Both the position numbers and the translations under genes were made by a program. From DASQZT01 sp963728965 (GTDB lineage Bacteria; Acidobacteriota; Terriglobia; Bryobacterales; Bryobacteraceae), in the NCBI GenBank assembly GCA_963728965.1, contig CAVSMH010000011.1, forward strand, positions 1 through 64,000: a DNA stretch of 64,000 bases, read 5' to 3'. The stretch's first letter is position 1. The number at the start of each line of letters is the position of its first letter. The notes under the pieces are model-generated. The model had not been told where the DNA came from. It did no database searches and was given only the letters and a program-made list of their open reading frames with translations. This document shows positions 8,106 to 16,230 of this stretch, one piece after another.

Positions 8106-8116
8106 TTCTGACACCC
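8046..8116. repeat. Tandem repeats of an IS end
   Basis: TTGAACCATAAAATGGCC (8046-8063) recurs as TTGAACCATAATGTGGCC (8067-8084), followed by GGTAATTCAATGGGCC (8085-8100) and GGTAATTCTGACACCC (8101-8116). Multiple short repeats ending in a TGTCAG-type tip (read on the minus strand) resemble IS21-type ends. No IS21 genes are attached, so this is a solo end. Confidence 0.5.
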
Positions 8117-8318
8117 ACCGCCAAAGGTAAACACCCGGAGCTGGAACGGTAAACGATACGCGACAAGGCGCTCTGTATCCAGGCGGCACGGTATGGCGGC
8201 CCAGCGTTCTTCCACAGCGCCGAAGGCGAAATCACGACCTTCCCGGCTTTCGCCATCTGTTCCGGTTCAGCTGGAAATGGAGAACGCGTTCCCCCATTAA
8301 GATAATTGGAGCGAACGC

Positions 8319-8627
8319 ATGAAGAAGCAACGGAAGCACTACACGCCGGAAGAAAAAGTCGCCATCCTGCGGCGTCATCTGTTGGAGCAAGTCCCAATCT
8401 CGGAGTTATGTGACAAGCACGGACTCCAGCCCACGGTCTTCTACCGATGGCAGAAGGAGTTCTTCGAGAACGGGGCGGCTGCCTTTCAGCCGAAAGCGCG
8501 GGCTAACCATACCACCGAGCAGGAACGGATCGACTACCTGGAGAAGAAGATCCAGACCAAAGATGAGGTCCTGGCCGAACTCATGGCGGAGCACGTCGCG
8601 CTAAAAAAAACGCTTGGGGAACTCTGA
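8319..8627 (+). CDS. IS3-family transposase OrfA
   Basis: 102 residues. The HTH is KHYTPEEKVAILRRHLLEQV followed by PISELCDKHGLQPTVFYRWQ, then a coiled coil (ERIDYLEKKIQTKDEVLAEL). The gene ends ALKKTLGEL; just before the end is an A8 run (8603-8610) that lets ribosomes slip into the -1 frame, which is open directly into orfB. It is intact, but its partner is disrupted downstream. Confidence 0.85.
   Translation: MKKQRKHYTPEEKVAILRRHLLEQVPISELCDKHGLQPTVFYRWQKEFFENGAAAFQPKARANHTTEQERIDYLEKKIQTKDEVLAELMAEHVALKKTLGEL
8602..8611 (+). promoter_or_regulatory. Probable -1 frameshift slippery site
   Basis: TAAAAAAAAC at the end of orfA. Shifting -1 gives N-A-W-G-T-L-T-G-V-W-V-P-H-D-T-R-D-Q, continuous with orfB, as in other IS3 elements that make OrfAB by programmed frameshifting. 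Confidence 0.65.
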
Positions 8628-8665
8628 CCGGGGTCTGGGTTCCGCATGATACGCGGGACCAGATT

Positions 8666-9439
8666 GTGGATTTCGTCCGGCGCTGGTCGGAGAAGACCGA
8701 GATCGGCGCCGGGCGGTTCGTCAGGTGGCTCGACATCGCAGCCAGCAAGTTCTACGACTGGCTGGAACGCTACGGCAAGGTGAACGAGCACAACGGCTGG
8801 GTTCCCCGCGATTTCTGGTTGGAGGATTGGGAGAAGCAGTCAATCATCGGCTTCCATCTGAAGAACCCGTTGGAGGGCTATCGGCGGCTGACGTTTATGA
8901 TGCTGGACGCCGACATTGTGGCGGTGAGTCCGACTAGCGTCTGGCGGGTGCTGGGGCAAGCCGGACTGTTGTCGAGGTGGAATGGAAAGCCATCGAAGAA
9001 GGGCACGGGCTTTGAGCAGCCACTGGTGGCGCACCAACACTGGCACATCGACGTGTCATACATCAACATCAGCGGGACATTCTATTACCTGTGCAGCTTT
9101 CTGGACGGCTGCAGCCGCTACATCGTCAACTGGGATCTGCGGGAGTCGATGACCGAGGCGGACATCGAGATCATCTTGGAGCGGGCAAAGGAGCTGCACC
9201 CGGAAGCAAAGCCACGGATTATCTCCGACAACGGGCCTCAGTTCATCGCCAAGGACTTCAAGGAGTTCATTCGGATCTCCGGCATGACGCACGTCAGGAC
9301 GTCGCCTTATTATCCTCAATCGAACGGGAAAATCGAGCGTTGGCATAAATCGCTCAAGGGAGAGTGCATCCGGCCGGGAACGCCACTGTCGCTGGAAGAT
9401 GCGCGGCGTCTGGTGGAGGGCTACGTCGACCATTACAAC
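8666..9439 (+). pseudogene. IS3 transposase OrfB, 5' part
   Basis: Reads IVDFVRRWSEKTEI, KFYDWLERYGKVNEHN and the rve core with Asp in HWHIDVSYINI, Asp in RIISDNGPQFIA and Glu in NGKIERWHKSLKGEC, so all three catalytic residues are upstream of the break. After VEGYVDHYN (9439) the frame enters the recombinase transposon and stops at 9475. The missing C-terminal 47 codons are at 12045-12188. The lesion is a clean insertion, so excision would restore the gene. Confidence 0.9.
9434..9439. repeat. Left attachment core TACAAC
   Basis: Left junction: orfB codons CAT TAC AAC are followed by the element (GACGGTCC...). It is paired with the copy at 12039-12044. Confidence 0.7.
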
Positions 9440-9463
9440 GACGGTCCATACTGCCTCACCTCG

Positions 9464-11536
9464 CTATCTGCTTGAAAAATCGAAAGCGCCCTGTTGGCGC
9501 TCAGGTATTGCGGGTACGCGATGGCCTTGCCCGACGCGCTGTATCACAGCGCGAGCAGATTCTGTTTCGAGCTCAGCTTGGCGAAAGATCCACGGACCAT
9601 CCGGCAACGGATGTTCGGCAAAGATCTCGCCGCGCTCAACGGCCAAACGAACGGTCCTCGGGCTCAAGCCCAGGAATGCCGCTGCTTCGGTAAGATTCAT
9701 CCAACCCTCGGCCTTGCGTTTTTCCGGGTTGTAGCAGGGAATGTTTTGGTGGCTGCGCAATGACGTCACTCGTTCTCGCGTCCAACGATTGCCGCGCCCA
9801 GTCTTCACTCCATTGCGGTTCAACATCCCGGCGATCAGATCATCGGAACAGATACGCGCCTGAGTCCCCACAGCTTCTACCGCGGCATGGGATGTATGGC
9901 CATTGTTGTAGCCGCGGCGTCGGCGCGGAACACGCAGTTCCGTATGCACACCCCCCTTCCAATGGATCACCAGAATCACTTCGCCGGCCGCGCTGTCCAC
10001 ATCGGCGACGACTTCGTGAATGAGTGTTCGGACAATCCGTTTCTTCAAGCGTGCGTCGGTTTGGGGGGCGTTCCACACCGTTTCTAGTTGCCTGGCCAAC
10101 TCCTCAAACTCCTGCGGTTCTGCCCGCGGCTGTTGCCCGGCTTCCCGCTCGTGTTGCTCGATGCGAACCTCCACTTCGCGCACGTGCTGGAGGGCTTGGT
10201 TCCAGCGCCGCTCTAGTTCACCTGCAACCAGGCGGTTCTCGGGATCGGTCGCATCGTATTGCCGCCGCGCTCGCTGGGCTGCGTAATGCGCCGCTTCCAG
10301 ATCCCGCCGCAGCGCTTCCAACACGTCATCTCGCTGACGAGCTTCTTCTTGGCCCGCCAGCACGGCGGCTTCCACCGCGGACGGCTGAACCACCTGGAGC
10401 ACTTCCTTGCTCATGGCTTCATCCACCGGAATGCCACCGAACGCGATACAGCGCTCCTGGCCATTGTCCAGCCAACCGCGATCGCAGGTGTATCGCAAGG
10501 CATGACAGTTGCCAGTGTAGCTCACGGTCAGCTTACGACCACACCGCCGGCAGCGCAACAGTCCGGCCAACAACGCAGCTCCATGCTTGGGGGCGCCGGG
10601 TTGCTCCCCGCCTATGAAGTTCTCTCGAATCGCTCCTTGGATAACTTCGAACTCGTCCCAGCTCAGATAACCTTCATGCATGTTGGGGATCAACGCTAGC
10701 CAGCGGTTTCGTGGCTTTCGGCGAGAGCTATGGTGCGGCGCCCCATGCTCGTAGCGCAACAACTGTTCCGTCTTGCCGTAAGCGTAAGCGCCACCGTAGG
10801 CCGGATTGGTCATCATCTGATACAGGCTGCGGTAGGCCGGTTGCTTCCAAATAAGCTCACCACGCGAGGTGTGGGCCGGTAGTTGGAGTCCCTGCTCCAA
10901 GAACCACAGCAGCGTTTGGCGCACGCTCCCGAGTTCACGGAACTTGGCAAACACCAAGGCAATGGCCTGCTGCACGCGGCGATCGGGATTTTTCTCCAAA
11001 CGTTGATCCTCGGTCTTGACATAGCCGACGGGCGCGGCTACCACCAGTTCGCCCCGGCGTGCCTTCTCGTGTCGCGCTTCCACAGACCGCTGACGCAGCA
11101 GGTCGAGTTCGTATTCGTTCAGACTTCCCTTCAATCCGAGCAGCAGACGATCATTGCTTTGTCTTGGGGCATAAACGGTTTCCTGGTCGATCAGAACCGT
11201 GTCCACCACTCGACAGACTTCCACCAGTTGCTGCCAATCCCGGCTGTTGCGCGCAAAGCGCGATACTTCTCGCGCGGCGACGGCGCCCACCTTGCCCAGA
11301 CAGACCTCGGCCACCATGCGCTCGAAGCCAGCACGCGCCACTGTGCCAGCGGCGGAGCGCCCCAGATCTTCATCGACGATTTCGATCTCCCGCCAGCCCA
11401 ACTGTCGCAGGCGTTGTTCCATTGCGTATTGCAGCTTCTGGCTTTCCAAGTTATGGGTGACTTGGTAGGCGGACGACTGCCGGATGTAGAGGATCGCCTT
11501 CCGTTCCAGATGCTGCGGCTTGATCTTCTCAGTCAT
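9464..11536 (-). CDS. Large serine recombinase
   Basis: 690 residues from the ATG at 11536, chosen because it overlaps the upstream stop (ATGA) and follows GGAGG; an ATG at 11554 gives six more residues. The N-terminal resolvase domain carries the likely catalytic Ser in LYIRQSS (~residue 21), with D-L-G-R-S and REVSRFARNSRDW downstream. A Recombinase domain spans ~180-290 (VGYVKTEDQ, NPAYGGAYAYGK), a zinc ribbon lies at C-R-R-C-G-R-K-L...C-D-R-G...C (~335-370), a coiled coil at ~390-480, and a C-terminal HTH NLTEAAAFLGLSPRTVRLAV at ~635. It catalyses integration and excision without target duplication beyond a short core. It appears intact. Confidence 0.9.
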   Translation of the reverse strand: MTEKIKPQHLERKAILYIRQSSAYQVTHNLESQKLQYAMEQRLRQLGWREIEIVDEDLGRSAAGTVARAGFERMVAEVCLGKVGAVAAREVSRFARNSRDWQQLVEVCRVVDTVLIDQETVYAPRQSNDRLLLGLKGSLNEYELDLLRQRSVEARHEKARRGELVVAAPVGYVKTEDQRLEKNPDRRVQQAIALVFAKFRELGSVRQTLLWFLEQGLQLPAHTSRGELIWKQPAYRSLYQMMTNPAYGGAYAYGKTEQLLRYEHGAPHHSSRRKPRNRWLALIPNMHEGYLSWDEFEVIQGAIRENFIGGEQPGAPKHGAALLAGLLRCRRCGRKLTVSYTGNCHALRYTCDRGWLDNGQERCIAFGGIPVDEAMSKEVLQVVQPSAVEAAVLAGQEEARQRDDVLEALRRDLEAAHYAAQRARRQYDATDPENRLVAGELERRWNQALQHVREVEVRIEQHEREAGQQPRAEPQEFEELARQLETVWNAPQTDARLKKRIVRTLIHEVVADVDSAAGEVILVIHWKGGVHTELRVPRRRRGYNNGHTSHAAVEAVGTQARICSDDLIAGMLNRNGVKTGRGNRWTRERVTSLRSHQNIPCYNPEKRKAEGWMNLTEAAAFLGLSPRTVRLAVERGEIFAEHPLPDGPWIFRQAELETESARAVIQRVGQGHRVPAIPERQQGAFDFSSR

Positions 11537-11958
11537 TGCTCGCCTCCGGGACATGACCGCCGGTCCCTCGGACCACGTGCTGGCGCAGCATTTGCGCCAG
11601 CAGTCTCACGATCCTCTGACGAACTTCTCCGGGCACTTCCGGACTCCGCTGGGGCGGCTGGAACAACCGGAACTGAATCCCTCTCGACTTCGCTCTCTTT
11701 CGCATCAGCACCTCCTCGAATTACAGGATGATGCTGAGTTTGCACCTCCAGTCCGATGCCGAACCTCGATGCCAGCAAAATCTTTAGCGCCTGGAGCGCC
11801 CGACAGTCGACTACGGCGGCTCCTGCTTGTTTCACTCGGCTGCAGACACTAGAATCGAACATCCACTCCGGCACCTCTTGAACAGGAGACGCGCCGTCGT
11901 CGTCGGCCCTACAGTTCAGCGCGACTCCGCCCCTTCGATGACGGATGCCCCGCACCAC
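11533..11958 (-). CDS. DUF5372-like accessory protein of the recombinase element
   Basis: 141 residues from a GTG at 11958. The frame is open back to the element edge at about 12044 (reading E-V-H-Y-R-W-H-P-W-Y-G-R-Q) but has no standard start there, so the true N-terminus is uncertain. Recognisable segments are PVQEVPEWMFDSSVCSRV and VVDCRALQALKILLASRFG, like the small proteins encoded directly upstream of this recombinase type. The C-terminus is Arg/Glu-rich and disordered. The stop overlaps the recombinase ATG, so the two are translated together. Function unknown; a regulatory or accessory role is inferred from constant linkage. Confidence 0.6.
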   Translation of the reverse strand: MVRGIRHRRGGVALNCRADDDGASPVQEVPEWMFDSSVCSRVKQAGAAVVDCRALQALKILLASRFGIGLEVQTQHHPVIRGGADAKESEVERDSVPVVPAAPAESGSARRSSSEDRETAGANAAPARGPRDRRSCPGGEQ

Positions 11959-12038
11959 GACCTGGCGCCCATACCACGGATGCCAGCGATAGTGGACTTC
12001 CCGTATCTCAGTTTTATGAGTGTTTGATCCCTCAGTTG

Positions 12039-12044
12039 TACAAC
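12039..12044. repeat. Right attachment core TACAAC
   Basis: Right junction: the element ends in ...TTG, then TACAAC, followed by orfB codons AAC GTC CGC CTG. Confidence 0.7.
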
Positions 12045-12188
12045 AACGTCCGCCTGAACAGCGCTATCGGCTACATCACACCGAAGGACATGCTGGCGGG
12101 ACGGCAGCGGGAGATCCACGCAGAGCGCGACCGGAAGTTGGAGGCGGCGCGGAAGCAGCGGCAGATTCGTCGCCAAGAAGCCGACTGA
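12045..12188 (+). pseudogene. IS3 transposase OrfB, 3' part
   Basis: 47 codons plus stop reading N-V-R-L-N-S-A-I-G-Y-I-T-P-K-D-M-L-A-G-R, then a basic helical tail. This is the standard C-terminus of the OrfB type encoded at 8666-9439, separated from it by the recombinase transposon. Confidence 0.9.
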
Positions 12189-12505
12189 CGTACAGATCAG
12201 ATCGCAACCTGTGGACGTAGCTTCTTATCAGCTTCATTTCGCGCCGCGCGCAACGCGCCAATTGCGTACTGACCTGATGCCTGTCAAAGGCGGCGTGTAT
12301 CAGTCAGTGAGAGCCGGGGATTCTCCATTCGCACGGTTACCCGGCAGCCGGGAACATGTCTTTCTATGTAATCGTTGCTTTTGGGACGGTCGCGGCTCTC
12401 AATGTCTAGTTTGGAGACAAAGACGTGGATAATCCCGGTGAGGTAGAATACGCGAACATGGGCTGCGTCTCTCTCCGAAGGGGGTAGCCCCGAAAGAAGG
12501 ACGCG
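12189..12505. other. Intergenic region upstream of tannase gene
   Basis: No convincing gene. It should contain the right end of the IS3 element and the promoter of the esterase gene. GAAGGA at 12496-12501 is the likely ribosome site for the ATG at 12506. Confidence 0.4.
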
Positions 12506-14194
12506 ATGTCTAAAATACGATCGCTCGGTCGGATTTCAGATATGTGGACAGCACCAGGGATCGGTCAGCTCAGGGCTATGATGCTTGATCGGCCCCATCG
12601 TATGAGCCATGTCGGGGCGTCGCTTTTCGCCATGCTAATTGCGGTTTCGCACCTGGCTGCTCAAGGAGGACCGGCGGCTGCCTCACCCGCGGGTTGTGAA
12701 TCGATGATGCGTTTGCAACTGCCGGGCGTCCCCTTGACCGTTACCAATGCGCAACTGATCCAAGCGGGCACGCTTCCATCCGGTCCCGGAAGCAGAGGAT
12801 TAACGGCGAGGTTGCCGGCCTACTGCCGCCTGGACGGAATGATCGAGCGGCGAACGGGTGCTGCGGGAGTCAGTTACGGAATCGGGTTCGCACTCGCATT
12901 GCCCGAGCCATGGAACGGGCGTTTTCTGTTTGAGGGCGGCGGGGGTTTTAATGGTTCCGTACTGCCGCCGATGGGACCGTTCGCGGCGGGCGAGGAACCG
13001 GGGCTTGCGCGCGGGTTCGCCGTGGTCAGCACCGATACCGGTCATCGGGGACAAGAATTCGACCCGAGTTTCTTCCAGGACCAGCAAGCAACCCTCGATT
13101 TCAGTTATGCGGCGATCGGCCGCGTGGCAGAGGCCGCTAAACACATCATCGCGCATTATTACGGCAAAGCCCCCAGCCGCTCCTACTTCACCGGATGTTC
13201 GGAGGGGGGACGCCAAGCGATGCTCATGGCAGAGCGCTACCCGACGTATTTCGACGGAATCGTGGCGGGTGCGCCCGCGATGCGCCCGAACTCCAGTCTT
13301 GGCGGTCTGTGGGTTGCCGCCACATTGAACGAAATTGCGCCCAAAGACCAACGCGGCCAGCCGATCACGCGCGACGCGTTGTCCGAAAGCGACAAGAAAG
13401 CCGTTATCGACGGTTTGTTGAGCGCCTGCGACGCCTCGGACGGTCTCAAAGACGGCATGGTGTTCAACATCGAGGCGTGCCGATTTGATCCGAAGACGCT
13501 GGTCTGCAAAGGCGAAAAGGCGGATGGCTGCCTATCGATGAGTCAGGCCACGGCACTGCAGAAGGCGTTCGCAGGGCCGAAAGACTCGAAAGGACGTCAG
13601 GTCCACCCTGGGTTTCCGTTTGATACGGGAATTGGAGCGACTCAGCGCGCCGGAGGCGGCGCGGCTGGGTTCACGCCCGGTCTGTTGAACGGCGGCACGA
13701 CCCCTGTGCAACCGGCGTTTTCCGAGATAGGCATGGACGTGGACAGTTGGGTAGAAAAGGTTATGTCACTTCCCGGCATCGCCCAGGGGGAGACTTGGAG
13801 TTGGACTAACCTCAACACGTTTTCCGGCCACGGGGGCAAGCTGATCTTCTGGAACGGGCTCAGCGACCCGACTTTCTCGGCGCTCGATACGGTCGACTAC
13901 TACAAACGTATGACCAAGGACAACGGCGGTTCCGAACAGGTGCGCAACTGGAGCCGCTTGTTCCTGGCTCCCGGGGTGGGGCACTGCAAAGTGGGACCGG
14001 CGGCGCTCGACACGTTCGATGCCTTGTCTGCCATCGTCCACTGGGTGGAGCAGGATGTCCCGCCCGATAGCCTCACCGCAACCGGCCCGGCATTTCCCGG
14101 CCGCAGCCGGCCGCTTTGCGCCTATCCACTGCACGCCCAATATAAAGGCTCTGGCAATCCTGAGGATGCAGCGAATTTCGAATGTCGCCCCTGA
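12506..14194 (+). CDS. Tannase/feruloyl-esterase family protein
   Basis: 562 residues. A hydrophobic export segment (GASLFAMLIAVSHLAAQ) sits at ~35-52, so the mature enzyme is probably exported; ATG 12602 would place it as a normal signal peptide, but the GAAGGA site supports 12506. The family's CS-D-HC arrangement is visible: the nucleophile Ser in TGCSEGGRQ (~232), Asp in WNGLSDPTFSALD (~452) and His followed by Cys in APGVGHCKVG (~491), the two Cys being able to form the disulfide that holds the triad. It probably hydrolyses ester bonds of plant phenolics such as gallate or ferulate esters; the exact substrate is not readable. Confidence 0.85.
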   Translation: MSKIRSLGRISDMWTAPGIGQLRAMMLDRPHRMSHVGASLFAMLIAVSHLAAQGGPAAASPAGCESMMRLQLPGVPLTVTNAQLIQAGTLPSGPGSRGLTARLPAYCRLDGMIERRTGAAGVSYGIGFALALPEPWNGRFLFEGGGGFNGSVLPPMGPFAAGEEPGLARGFAVVSTDTGHRGQEFDPSFFQDQQATLDFSYAAIGRVAEAAKHIIAHYYGKAPSRSYFTGCSEGGRQAMLMAERYPTYFDGIVAGAPAMRPNSSLGGLWVAATLNEIAPKDQRGQPITRDALSESDKKAVIDGLLSACDASDGLKDGMVFNIEACRFDPKTLVCKGEKADGCLSMSQATALQKAFAGPKDSKGRQVHPGFPFDTGIGATQRAGGGAAGFTPGLLNGGTTPVQPAFSEIGMDVDSWVEKVMSLPGIAQGETWSWTNLNTFSGHGGKLIFWNGLSDPTFSALDTVDYYKRMTKDNGGSEQVRNWSRLFLAPGVGHCKVGPAALDTFDALSAIVHWVEQDVPPDSLTATGPAFPGRSRPLCAYPLHAQYKGSGNPEDAANFECRP

Positions 14195-14767
14195 AGAGCT
14201 TTCTTCCTACGCTGCAACGGATCGCTTGGTTCCCGCAGTCAAAGCTGTGTGATCAGGTTTCTGATCGTTGTGGCGACCCCAATCCCGTGACATTACGAGA
14301 GCCTTAAGACTCGCGGAGTGGTTGGTGCGCCAACCAGAAGTCGCAACCGGCCCGACGGAAACTGATGAACCGGCCTGATGCCCTGGCAGACCGTTCGTAG
14401 GAGGTGCTTGGTCACACGAGCTATTCTTTTCCTAGCCGGTTGGTTTTCCTCAGCGGAGGATCAACCTCTGCTTTAAGCCGAGCCTCGGAGCCGCGCGGTA
14501 CACAGTCTACGGGCCTGGTACGAGCGGGCCCTGTGGTGTAGTTAGACCAACCCAAGCTGATCTCCTTTTTGAAACCGGCAGTAATCTCAGCCGCGCTTGG
14601 GTCGCTAGCCGTAAGCATATTGTTTGCAGGCTGGCCCGCCGAAAACGGCGCTACCATTTCGGGAATTTGTAGCTAAGCCCACGCTGCTTGGTTTAGATCG
14701 CGACTCCTGCGTCTGGGAGCGCCGGATCGTCGCCGGATCCAGCGCCAACTCCGGCACGCTTCAGCCA
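14195..14767. other. 573-base gap, nothing recognised
   Basis: Between convergent genes. Small open frames here have no family features, and no clear RNA gene or terminator hairpin was found. Confidence 0.4.
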
Positions 14768-15496
14768 TCAGGCGGCGTTCACGGCGGCGGGCCGCGGCTG
14801 TGGCGTTCGGTTGTATCGCAAAACCAGTTCAGCCGCTAACAGAGAGAATGCGATGTGCAGCCACAGGCCGGAAACGGAATGCGTCTCGAACGCCTGGATC
14901 GCCGGGTGCACGATTTTGCCCAGCCAGGGGAACTGATCGACGCACCGCGTTTGAAGAAACACCGTCGCGATCGCGTAGCTCCGGGTCATCCACTTTTGGT
15001 GATCTCGGATTCTGCGCCGCCTCGCGAGAGTGAACCCGGTGACCGTGGTGAGGGCAAACAGGAACCCGAATCCGCTGGAGCCCACGACGAGACGCAAGGG
15101 AGCCACGCCATGCGTGTACTTGATCGCCTCGATCACGATCCCCAGCGGCGCCGCCACGGCGACGCCAACGACGTACACTCGTCCCGCAATGCGATGCCAG
15201 GGGAGATGGCGTTGGCGTAGCCTTCGGGAGAATTGCAGCGGCCCGAGAAATAGGGCGAGGCCGCCCGTCACAACGTGAGGCAGCAGCCACCATTTGAACG
15301 GACGGTAGTGCTCCCAGATCCAGTGCTGTGGGTTCAGCATCACGCGATCTCGGTACAGCACAACCAGCATCATCGCGGCGATGATCGCGAATAGAACATA
15401 CTTCGAGTGTGATAGCTGGGGGTTTGCGGCGGGAGCCTGTTCCGATCGAGCGGTCACTGCGCGTCCCTTCTGCCGGGCGACACCGGCGCCGGACAC
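14768..15496 (-). CDS. DUF2306 membrane protein
   Basis: 242 residues, probably starting a little downstream of the first ATG. About six membrane segments are visible: KYVLFAIIAAMMLVVLY, WWLLPHVVTGGLALFLG, a segment after RIAGRVYVVGVAVAAPLGI, GFLFALTTVTGFTLA, and a C-terminal pair around LWLHIAFSLLAAELVL. The H-R-I-A-G-R-V-Y and D-H-Q-K-W-M-T-R-S-Y motifs, with their His residues, are the family signature. Function unknown; His placement suggests cofactor or heme binding, which is inference. Confidence 0.75.
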   Translation of the reverse strand: MSGAGVARQKGRAVTARSEQAPAANPQLSHSKYVLFAIIAAMMLVVLYRDRVMLNPQHWIWEHYRPFKWWLLPHVVTGGLALFLGPLQFSRRLRQRHLPWHRIAGRVYVVGVAVAAPLGIVIEAIKYTHGVAPLRLVVGSSGFGFLFALTTVTGFTLARRRRIRDHQKWMTRSYAIATVFLQTRCVDQFPWLGKIVHPAIQAFETHSVSGLWLHIAFSLLAAELVLRYNRTPQPRPAAVNAA

Positions 15497-15831
15497 GATT
15501 CAGCATATCCCATCCGGAAGTAATCCCAGTCGGAAGGCATCCGGCGGTACGGCCTAGCAGTCTCAAAACCTCCGTCTACGAGACTACGGCAGGTCTTCGT
15601 TCGGGTGTTGTAGATCAGCCGAAATCTTCTCTCAAGAGCCATCTCGAAATCAGCGTCTCAGAAGTGTACCCCCTCGACGAGCTTTGTTACGTAGCCCGCA
15701 GGGTCCCGAAATACTTAGCGGTACAAAAGTCCCGAAATGGCCCGGCCTGGCCTATACTCTAACGGAGAGCGCCCGCACTCCCGAACTTGAACGGCTCTCA
15801 AGGTGTTCGCTTTGGAGTATAATCGGCTGCC
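15497..15831. other. Intergenic region with a -10-like box
   Basis: No gene seen. A perfect TATAAT (15818-15823) sits only eight bases before the ATG at 15832, so transcription may start at or next to the start codon and give a leaderless message. No good -35 hexamer is present at 17 bases. Confidence 0.4.
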
Positions 15832-16230
15832 ATGCGAGGGATGGTGTTTATAGTGGCGGCTCTGGCGCTAGCAGCCTTAGCGCAGCAAAAAGAGCCTCGG
15901 CCTCCGCCTGGCCTCCGGTGCCCGCAAAGGACGCTGGTCCTCTTTAACGTGGACTGGAATGCCTTTAAACCCGACATGTTTAACGAACACTCCGCCTATC
16001 TGCTCACCCAGATGAAGGCGGGAAAAATCGTCTCGGCAGGAGCACTGGACGTTGCACTTACACCTCCTGCCTCGAAGAAGGTGCCCAATGGCGCCGCGGT
16101 AATCTATACGAGTACGAATTGGTCAGAATTGAATTCGTGCGACCGGAGCATCGTCTGCTCGATCTCGGAACCCTGGCTCACGCGAGCCCGCCAGCACCAC
16201 CGTCCTTCCCTGGAGTGTCTCAGTCGGTGA
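15832..16230 (+). CDS. Secreted YCII-like protein
   Basis: 132 residues with an N-terminal signal peptide (MVFIVAALALAALAQ). The middle reads LVLFNVDWNAFKPDMFNEHSA, QMKAGKIVSAGAL and GAAVIYTSTNWSE, the H-x-x-Y/L and G-x-x-x-x-x-G pattern of YCII-type dimeric alpha-beta barrel proteins. The last ~35 residues look unlike the family, and a neighbouring frame reads S-T-T-V-L-P-W-S-V-S-V, so a frameshift near 16,130-16,190 is possible. The 3' end overlaps the convergent gene by 11 bases. Function unknown. Confidence 0.55.
   Translation: MRGMVFIVAALALAALAQQKEPRPPPGLRCPQRTLVLFNVDWNAFKPDMFNEHSAYLLTQMKAGKIVSAGALDVALTPPASKKVPNGAAVIYTSTNWSELNSCDRSIVCSISEPWLTRARQHHRPSLECLSR

Larger units (their letters stand above)
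9434..12044 (-). mobile_element. Serine-recombinase transposon inserted in IS3 orfB
   Basis: The 6-base sequence TACAAC occurs at both junctions (9434-9439 and 12039-12044). Removing one copy with the DNA between rejoins orfB as V-D-H-Y-N-N-V-R-L-N-S-A-I-G-Y in the right frame. The element is about 2.6 kb and carries a DUF5372-like gene and a large serine recombinase, both on the minus strand and overlapping. Crossover within TACAAC is inferred from the repeat. Confidence 0.8.
8319..12188 (+). mobile_element. Second IS3-family element, interrupted
   Basis: Defined by orfA (8319-8627) and an orfB split into 8666-9439 and 12045-12188 by the serine-recombinase transposon. The outer terminal repeats could not be assigned confidently, so coordinates are those of the genes. 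Confidence 0.75.
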
